From assembly GCA_945863885.1 (NCBI GenBank), contig CAMAZY010000006.1, positions 1 to 64,000 on the forward strand: a stretch of 64,000 nucleotides of DNA. The letters run 5' to 3'. Source of the DNA: an uncultured Clostridia bacterium. GTDB taxonomy: Bacteria > Bacillota > Clostridia > Oscillospirales > Acutalibacteraceae. Made by a program: the position numbers and the translations under genes. Below are positions 58,521 to 64,000 of the stretch, in pieces. Below the pieces are notes generated by a model. It saw only the letters and a program-made list of their open reading frames with translations. It was not told where the DNA came from and made no database searches. Positions within the stretch are counted from its first letter, which is position 1; every line of letters starts with the position of its first letter.

Positions 58521-58630
58521 AAAATGTTATTCAATTTCAAGTGATATTATACTCGTTTTATCCCGCTTGTCAAGCGGTTTTCATAAAGAATAATACAGTT
58601 TAAAACCGTGTTCATAAAACGATAATAATC

Positions 58631-59263
58631 TTACATTTTCATCGCTTTTTTCAGCCGGTCAACAAGCGCTAAAATAATCGGGAAGCTGACAACGCTTAAC
58701 ATCACGCCCTTAATCGCATTCAGAGCCGTTGCCGACCAGATAGCAGGCCACAAGGTTTCACTTGTCAGCTCAATACCGAGGAAATACTTGAAAAACGGCG
58801 GGTCGATAAAATAATTTCCTACGATTCCGAAGCCGATAATCGATACGATACCGACAACGCTTGCGACGACGATAGCAACCGGCTTCTTCTTATCCTTACC
58901 GACCAATTTTTGGTAAACAAGGCAGAACGGAACGATATAGGCGCAGCCGACGATGAAGTTCATCAGGTTTCCGAAGCCCATCTGCGTGCCCATGCCCTTG
59001 ACAAGCATTTCAATGACATTTTTGAGAAGCTCGACCGGTACCGCCCACTGTGCGCCGAACATCAGTCCGGCAAGAAGCGCCGGAATATCGCTGAAGTCAA
59101 GCTTTAAGTGTCCCATACTCGGAAGAATCGGGAACTCAAGCAGATAAAGTACGAAGCTTACCGCCGAGAGCATCGCAATCGTGACAACCTTGACAAGCTT
59201 TTCGTTTCTTGCCTTGGGCGTTGCCGTAGTTATGAGAGGAGTTTTTGCGTTTGTGTTGTTCAT
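58631..59263 (-). CDS. ribU: Riboflavin ECF transporter S component RibU
   Basis: 210 residues from the ATG at 59263, with AAAGGTGA 6 bases upstream (the track start is a TTG). Six membrane helices; LKLDFSDIPALLAGLMFG is the RibU-type core motif, and the FMN riboswitch upstream confirms the ligand class. It captures riboflavin at the outer face and docks with the EcfAAT module, which is elsewhere. Confidence 0.93.
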   Translation of the reverse strand: MNNTNAKTPLITTATPKARNEKLVKVVTIAMLSAVSFVLYLLEFPILPSMGHLKLDFSDIPALLAGLMFGAQWAVPVELLKNVIEMLVKGMGTQMGFGNLMNFIVGCAYIVPFCLVYQKLVGKDKKKPVAIVVASVVGIVSIIGFGIVGNYFIDPPFFKYFLGIELTSETLWPAIWSATALNAIKGVMLSVVSFPIILALVDRLKKAMKM

Positions 59264-59288
59264 TTTCAATCACCTTTCCCTTTAGAGC

Positions 59289-59323
59289 GAAAAAGAAACA
59301 CCCATAGCAAAACACTATGGGCG
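59289..59323 (-). terminator. FMN riboswitch expression-platform terminator
   Basis: On the minus strand CCCATAG / CTATGGG with a 7-base loop followed by TGTTTCTTTTT, between aptamer and ribU. Confidence 0.8.
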
Positions 59324-59340
59324 CGAAAAAACACGATATT

Positions 59341-59460
59341 CTTTCTTCTTTCATCCGGACTGTACCGTCGGCTTCGGAATTGCACCGAATCAGCTTTCGC
59401 TCGCGGGCTTCGGATTGCTCCGTTACCGCCGGTGAGGAATTTCACCTCGCCCTGAAGATT
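59341..59460 (-). ncRNA. FMN riboswitch (RFN element)
   Basis: On the minus strand: TCTTCAGGGCGAGGTGAAAT, CACCGGCGGT, AGCCCGCGAGC, TTCGGTGCAATTCCGAAGCC, GACGGTACAGTCCGGATGAA, AGAAGA. All conserved RFN blocks are present. It should reduce ribU expression when FMN is abundant. Confidence 0.95.
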
Positions 59461-59555
59461 TAATTTTATTGAACCTTGGTTCTGTATCATTATAGCACCG
59501 GAAGACGAAATGTCAATAGGTCATCGGCGATTTTTCTCAAAATTTACCATCGGAA

Positions 59556-61571
59556 TCATCCGCCGACAACAGCCCGAGTGGTGTACAACGGCTCATCCGC
59601 TCCGCCGGTATGCGAAACCGTATTACCGAAATAACAGACATCGCCATACTCACAGACGGTGTACACATTCTTTGTCGTCGGATGCGTACCGCCGTCGAAG
59701 GCTCCGTCATAGAGAATCCTCACATAAAGACCCTCATACACATCGCAGCAGCTCGCCTTTACCGATGAAAAAGGCACAAAAATCTCGCCGAGCTTCATTT
59801 CGGGAAGTTGATCGAAGGGCTTTACCAAAAATCCGTCCGACCTTACGGAAATGACCTGTGCGTCAAAGAAACAGCCCGAAAAGCGTGACAGGATTTCGCC
59901 TGTTTTTCCGCTGACCGTAATCGCTTCGGCAAGCGTGTTGCTTCCGTACTGCTCCTTGGTGTAAAGAATATTGCCGCTATGGGAAAGGTAAGATGTCCGG
60001 TAAACATAGCGTATACCGTTTTCGATGCTTTCAAAGAAGCTGACATCGGTGTTATACGGCAGCTTTAGTTCAAGCGTTTTATTGACGACCTCGTCGGAGA
60101 TTCCGAATTTACCGAGCGGCTCGGACAACAGCACTTCGCTGTAATTCTTCACTTCCGCTTGTCTGCCGATTTTTTTCAGGTACTTTTCCGCCTGACCGGC
60201 ACACTGTTTCCATAAGCTCGCATTGTCGGATTCCGTCGGCGAAAGCGCACGCTTCTGACAATCTTTCGGGAACAGCCTTTTGATTGAACTTGTGTGTCCC
60301 GAGCCATCTTCGGCATAATCAATGCGGTCGAGTATATATTTTCCGTCAACCTTGTTGAACCGAAGTACCGCAGGAACCCGGTGACCGCCGACATCAACGA
60401 AATACCCGCTGTAAAATCCGAACGAATTAAATTTCTCAATCGCATACACAACCGCTTTCGTGTCCGTTTCGTCTGTGCCGAGGATCACATGGCCCTCGGT
60501 AGGACATTCGCCGAGCCATGACTTGCTTGCATTTTCGTTCAGTATCGCTTCGGAAACAGCGGCGTCAAGCTCCGGGCTGACAAGGCTGTTCCCCGCCGTT
60601 TTCGGGTTCGTCAGAAAGCACACCGCCAAAACGGCAACGAGCAGCGCACCGACGGCAACAACCCAAAAGGCTGGCTTTTTGTAAGTCAGAACCGATTTGA
60701 TTCTTGTTTTGACCCCCGTTTCGCCGAACGCAAGCGGACAGGCGGCAACCGTCCGTTTCGGTGTACTGCAATTGATTAACGCATTCGAATACGGCTTTTT
60801 GCTTTCCTGTCCGAGACTTTTTATCACCCGTTCGTCGCAGGCAAGCTCAATATCCCGGCAAAAAAGGACATAAGAGAGCCACATAAGCGGATTAAACCAA
60901 TACACTGACAAGAGCGCAAACCCGAGCGGTTTCCACACATGGTCAAGCCGACGAAGGTGCGCTTTTTCGTGGGCGATCACATATTCGGCGTCCTGTTCGT
61001 TTATATCGGACGGAAGATAAATCTTCGGACGGAAAACGCCTAAAATGAACGGCGTAGAAATACGATCACAAAGCCAGATGTTGTCTTTCTGATATGCCGC
61101 TTCGCTGACGCTTTTACGCACACGCAGACAGCTTACAAGAGTATATAACAGCATCGCCGCCACACCGGCCGCCCAGACGATTGATGCAACGGTTGTCATA
61201 AGAAGAAGCGGGTTGACCGTATCACTGTCCGGCGCCGTCATTTCATTTATGACAAGGCTTCCGGTTTGTGTGTCAATACCGAGCGAGTAATCGACCGGAT
61301 TGTTCCCGACGTGGCTCAGGATTTCCGCCGTGCCCGGGGTAACCTCCTGCGTATAGACAATTTCGGGCGGAACCGGCTCGGTGTTCGGAATCAGGCTCAG
61401 TACACTTTCAAACGAGAACGGACAGACAAGCCGCACCGCCACAAGCACCCACATCAGTACCGTAAGCGACTTCGGCGCTTTTTTCAGCAAAAACCGAAGC
61501 ACAATCACTAAGAGCACGAGCCAAGAGGCCGTGATACTCATATTCAGAAGCTTTAAAAATACAGCGTCCAT
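59556..61571 (-). CDS. BlaR1/M56 family membrane metallopeptidase sensor
   Basis: 671 residues. N-terminal four-helix M56 domain with zinc site VIAHEKAHLRRLDH (about 205-218) and ELACDERVI, then a membrane helix (about 303-325) and a large extracytoplasmic C-terminal region (about 330-671) that is not a penicillin-binding domain. In BlaR1-type systems the membrane protease triggers inactivation of the partner BlaI repressor. The different sensor region suggests another signal than beta-lactams. It overlaps blaI by 1 base. Confidence 0.85.
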   Translation of the reverse strand: MDAVFLKLLNMSITASWLVLLVIVLRFLLKKAPKSLTVLMWVLVAVRLVCPFSFESVLSLIPNTEPVPPEIVYTQEVTPGTAEILSHVGNNPVDYSLGIDTQTGSLVINEMTAPDSDTVNPLLLMTTVASIVWAAGVAAMLLYTLVSCLRVRKSVSEAAYQKDNIWLCDRISTPFILGVFRPKIYLPSDINEQDAEYVIAHEKAHLRRLDHVWKPLGFALLSVYWFNPLMWLSYVLFCRDIELACDERVIKSLGQESKKPYSNALINCSTPKRTVAACPLAFGETGVKTRIKSVLTYKKPAFWVVAVGALLVAVLAVCFLTNPKTAGNSLVSPELDAAVSEAILNENASKSWLGECPTEGHVILGTDETDTKAVVYAIEKFNSFGFYSGYFVDVGGHRVPAVLRFNKVDGKYILDRIDYAEDGSGHTSSIKRLFPKDCQKRALSPTESDNASLWKQCAGQAEKYLKKIGRQAEVKNYSEVLLSEPLGKFGISDEVVNKTLELKLPYNTDVSFFESIENGIRYVYRTSYLSHSGNILYTKEQYGSNTLAEAITVSGKTGEILSRFSGCFFDAQVISVRSDGFLVKPFDQLPEMKLGEIFVPFSSVKASCCDVYEGLYVRILYDGAFDGGTHPTTKNVYTVCEYGDVCYFGNTVSHTGGADEPLYTTRAVVGG

Positions 61572-61936
61572 TACTCTTCCTCCTTATATTCTTCCACCAT
61601 TTTGCGAAGCGCTCTGACCTCCTCGTTTGTCAGCTTCTTGTGCGCCGTAAAAGCGGCAAGAAATGCCGGAAGCGAGCCGTCAAAGGCTTCCTCAACGAAT
61701 TTTTCGCTCCGGGCAGCAGAAAACTCCTGCTTGGAAATCAGGGAGGTTACCGTGCCTTTATTATTTTGGAAGACCCCCTTTTCGCAAAGCCGTTTTAGAA
61801 CCGTATAGGTTGTTGACTTTTTCCATTTCAGTGCCTCTTCGCTTTTGCGGCAAAGCTCGGTTGAGGAAATCGGCTCGTTTTCCCAGATAATATCCGCAAA
61901 CCTCGCTTCAACAGCACCCATCTGATATTCACTCAT
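61571..61936 (-). CDS. BlaI/MecI/CopY family repressor
   Basis: 121 residues. Winged helix YQMGAVEARFADIIWENEPI, WKKSTTYTVLKRLCEKGVF, and a C-terminal dimerisation helix region. It would repress its own operon until the M56 sensor signals. AGGAGATGA precedes the ATG. The upstream dyad overlaps its promoter. Confidence 0.92.
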   Translation of the reverse strand: MSEYQMGAVEARFADIIWENEPISSTELCRKSEEALKWKKSTTYTVLKRLCEKGVFQNNKGTVTSLISKQEFSAARSEKFVEEAFDGSLPAFLAAFTAHKKLTNEEVRALRKMVEEYKEEE

Positions 61937-61951
61937 GCTATCATCTCCTTT

Positions 61952-62005
61952 GGTCTACATTCAGTCGACTAATTGTAGTTTACACCATGTAGACCGATTT
62001 GTCAA
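61952..62005 (-). promoter_or_regulatory. Promoter and operator dyad of the blaI-blaR1 unit
   Basis: On the minus strand TTGACA (62000-62005), 17 bp, TAAACT (61977-61982). The perfect 9-bp inverted repeat GGTCTACAT / ATGTAGACC (61952-61960 and 61987-61995) flanks the -10, with an extra TGTAGTTTACA-like core between. It fits BlaI-type TACA/TGTA operators. Confidence 0.7.
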
Positions 62006-62109
62006 GTCAATCTGCAAATTTTTTTGTTTCTTGCTTTACCGACCGTCCGCCTTGACTTTCCGACGTTCAGAGGCTATAATCACAAATATCAATGTCCGGA
62101 GGTACGGTT

Positions 62110-63180
62110 ATGAACAAGAAGGTTTTGGTCGGAATGAGCGGCGGCGTCGACAGCAGTGTCTGTGCGTATCTTTTGAAACGGGACGGGTATGAACCGACCG
62201 GTGCCAACTGCCGTTTTTTTGACAACGACGATGCGTTTATCACCGATAAGACCTGCTGTTCTCTTGAGGATGCAAACGACGCAAGAAACGTTGCGTACAA
62301 GCTCGGTATTCCGTTTTATGTTTTTAATTATACCGAGGAGTTTCGCAATTGCGTGATCGAAAATTTTGTGGAAACCTACAGGAACGCCGCAACACCGAAT
62401 CCCTGCATCGAATGTAACCGGCGGCTGAAGTTTGACAAGCTTTTAAAAAGAGCGATTGAACTTGACCACGACTATGTCGCTACCGGTCACTACGCACGCA
62501 TCGAGACCGACCCTGTCAGCGGTCGCAAGCTTTTAAAAAAAGGCATTGACCCGAAAAAAGACCAAAGCTATGTGCTGTATATGCTCAATCAGTTTCAGCT
62601 TACGCACACGTTGTTCCCTCTCGGCGGCTTCACGAAAGCACAGATAAGGCAGATTGCCGAAGAGCAGGGCTTTCTCAACGCCAAAAAGCACGAAAGTCAG
62701 GATATCTGCTTTATTCCCGACGGCGACTACGCCTCATTTATTGAAAAGCATACGGGGGAAACGTTCCCCGAGGGCGAATTTGTGACCGAGGACGGAAAAG
62801 TACTCGGTACACATAAGGGCATTATCCGCTATACGGTCGGTCAAAGACGGGGCTTGGGTCTTGCCTTGCCGGCGCCGCTTTACGTCAAAAGAAAAGACCC
62901 GGAGAATAACCGGGTTGTGCTCTCGCCCGAAAAGGATTTATACACAAGTGACCTTGACGCCGAAAACATCAACCTCATTGTGAGCGATACACTCGACGCA
63001 CCGCTTCGGGTAAAAGCCCGGATCCGATATAATCAGCCCGAACAGCCGGCAACCGTCACACAGACGGGAGAAAATTGTTTTCATGTTCATTTCGACTCGC
63101 CGCAAAGAGCCATAGCCAAAGGTCAGGCTGTCGTGCTGTACGACGGGGATATTGTTGTCGGCGGCGGAACAATCATCTGA
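62110..63180 (+). CDS. mnmA: tRNA-specific 2-thiouridylase MnmA
   Basis: 356 residues from the ATG at 62110; the track start at 62092 lies upstream of its GGAGGT site. PP-loop GMSGGVDSSVCAYLL, catalytic cysteine in NPCIECNRRLKF, second cysteine in ESQDICFIPDGDY, and C-terminal VGQRRGLGLA. It thiolates U34 of Lys, Glu and Gln tRNAs. No IscS-type sulphur donor is adjacent. Confidence 0.96.
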   Translation: MNKKVLVGMSGGVDSSVCAYLLKRDGYEPTGANCRFFDNDDAFITDKTCCSLEDANDARNVAYKLGIPFYVFNYTEEFRNCVIENFVETYRNAATPNPCIECNRRLKFDKLLKRAIELDHDYVATGHYARIETDPVSGRKLLKKGIDPKKDQSYVLYMLNQFQLTHTLFPLGGFTKAQIRQIAEEQGFLNAKKHESQDICFIPDGDYASFIEKHTGETFPEGEFVTEDGKVLGTHKGIIRYTVGQRRGLGLALPAPLYVKRKDPENNRVVLSPEKDLYTSDLDAENINLIVSDTLDAPLRVKARIRYNQPEQPATVTQTGENCFHVHFDSPQRAIAKGQAVVLYDGDIVVGGGTII

Positions 63181-63297
63181 TTCTATCCGCCGAATAAAAC
63201 AACAAAATAAGTCAAATGTGTCAACTTTTCAGAAAAAAACTTGCCTTTTTTGTGTTTTTTGCTAAAAATCGCCTTTGTCTTTTGGTAAAAAGTTGAA

Positions 63298-63326
63298 TTG
63301 ACAATTTTTTCTTTTTGTCGTATTAT
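63298..63326 (+). promoter_or_regulatory. Predicted sigma-A promoter of the sigma factor gene
   Basis: TTGACA, 17 bp, TATTAT, 53 bases upstream of the ATG. The spacer is T-rich. Confidence 0.7.
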
Positions 63327-63378
63327 AAAAACGATAATAGTAGCTTTTCATGAAGCGCTATTTTGAAAGGGCATATTG

Positions 63379-63960
63379 ATGAAAAACTTTTCTTCTCTTT
63401 CCGACGAACAGCTTGTTTCGCTTTGTAAAAGCCAAAACGACTCCGACGCCTGGAGTGAGCTTTGTTCCCGGTATTTCCCGGTCGCAAAGGCGCAGGCGTC
63501 AAAGCTCAGTTTTGACCGCAGCGAAACAGAGGATCTCGCTCAGGTCGGTCTGATCGGCTTTTTGAGTGCGGTTCATTCCTTCGACGAAAAGAGAGACGTT
63601 TCTTTCGCAACGTATGCGTCCCGCTGTATGCACAACAGAATTGTCAATTCCGTAAAATCGAGCCGCAACAAGCGACAGATACCGCCTGATTTGTGCACCC
63701 CTTTCGATGACCAGTCCGAGCTTGCCGATACCGCTATGACACCCGAACAGCTTCTTCTTTCACAAAAGGAAGCCCAGCATATCTGCTCGACGGTCAGAGA
63801 AAAGCTGACAGAAAAGGAACAGCAGGTTTTCTTTTTGTATCTGAGCGGTCTTCGTTACAGCGAAATTGCAAAAAAACTTGCCATCAGCGAAAAGTCCGTC
63901 GAAGGCGCCCTTTCAAGAGCCAGAAAAAAACTCAAAAGTGAGTTCGGCAAAAACAGTTGA
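63379..63960 (+). CDS. Sigma-70 family RNA polymerase sigma factor (SigH-like)
   Basis: 193 residues from the ATG at 63379, AAAGGG upstream (the track start is a TTG one codon earlier). Region 2: SETEDLAQVGLIGFLSAVHS, FATYASRCMHNRIVN. Region 4: LTEKEQQVFFLYLSGLRYSE, IAKKLAISEKSVEGALSRAR. Size and motifs resemble SigH/Spo0H-type or ECF-like alternatives; no anti-sigma gene is visible before the window ends. Confidence 0.88.
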   Translation: MKNFSSLSDEQLVSLCKSQNDSDAWSELCSRYFPVAKAQASKLSFDRSETEDLAQVGLIGFLSAVHSFDEKRDVSFATYASRCMHNRIVNSVKSSRNKRQIPPDLCTPFDDQSELADTAMTPEQLLLSQKEAQHICSTVREKLTEKEQQVFFLYLSGLRYSEIAKKLAISEKSVEGALSRARKKLKSEFGKNS

Positions 63961-64000
63961 TATGCCTGATAGCTTAAAGTAGAGCGTTGTTTTCAAAGGT

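Larger units (their letters stand above)
58162..58630. other. metK leader region
   Basis: Holds, in transcription order on the minus strand, the SAM-I aptamer, its terminator, the family B element and the metK ribosome site. Also about 110 bases with no recognisable feature next to the ribU stop. The 85-codon ORF in this stretch is an artefact. Confidence 0.7.

Noticed and set aside
61571-61936. Beta-lactam resistance locus
   Set aside because: The BlaI/M56 pair is present, but no beta-lactamase or penicillin-binding gene is adjacent and the sensor domain is not penicillin-binding.

Overview
The window reads as chromosomal DNA of an anaerobic Firmicute of class Clostridia, probably a gut or rumen Oscillospirales (Ruminococcaceae-type) bacterium. 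This placement is inferred from gene content, not from a database search. Supporting signs are a rubrerythrin-type peroxidase, GlpP, CarD, RecD2, ECF-transporter S components, SAM-I and FMN riboswitches, diaminopimelate dehydrogenase, Gram-positive sigma-A promoters (TTGACA, 17 bp, TATAAT) and secreted polysaccharide-active enzymes. No rRNA, tRNA, CRISPR array or prophage was seen.

Layout. 1-6.7 kb: rubrerythrin 3' end, a secreted C-type-lectin/hydrolase, a GH16 glucanase, an acetyltransferase, and an aldo/keto reductase - ECF S component - DUF1893 cluster. 7.0-9.0 kb: a lone AT-rich gene whose protein appears to join DUF4062, a PLD-like region and a YdcF/DUF218-like region; this is the best candidate for an undescribed (possibly conflict or sensing) system. 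9.1-11.6 kb: Rrf2 regulator, BFD-like ferredoxin and a GH30 enzyme. 11.7-16.8 kb (minus strand): fucose/arabinose-isomerase-like protein, a decayed FGGY kinase, an Ldh_2-type dehydrogenase and glycerol kinase with a structured leader. 17-19.3 kb: a propeller-like protein, a zinc-ribbon/Ada-like membrane protein and a DUF378 protein. 19.3-23.6 kb (minus): lon-engB-glpP-GNAT. 23.7-30.3 kb: polysaccharide deacetylase, orphan Leu/Ile/Val-type binding protein, a folded MITE-like element, ddh, and a large secreted DUF4091 protein.

30.5-39.7 kb (minus) is one nine-gene operon holding the whole route from DAHP synthesis to phenylalanine and tyrosine: aminotransferase, pheA, aroB, aroC, aroE-aroK fusion, aroQ, aroA, tyrA, aroF/G. 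A transposase remnant flanked by a 26-bp direct repeat lies just upstream, between two promoters. 41.6-48.7 kb (minus) is a D-allose-type operon: LacI regulator, ABC ATPase, permease, allulose-6-phosphate epimerase, ROK kinase, binding protein and RpiB. 48.9-58.2 kb holds small membrane proteins, upp, carD, an mreB-like gene, comF, recD2, a DUF3267 protein and metK. metK lies behind a SAM-I riboswitch, with a MITE-like element inserted between the riboswitch terminator and the gene. 58.6-64 kb: FMN-riboswitch-controlled ribU, a BlaR1/BlaI pair with an operator dyad, mnmA and a sigma factor.

Two families of small palindromic elements run through the window. Family B is represented by four related copies (about 6.84, 27.3, 50.1 and 58.3 kb). 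Family A has a single copy with 29-bp inverted ends at 26.0 kb. Copies abut stop codons (ddh, DUF4234 gene) or sit in an mRNA leader (metK), so they may affect expression.
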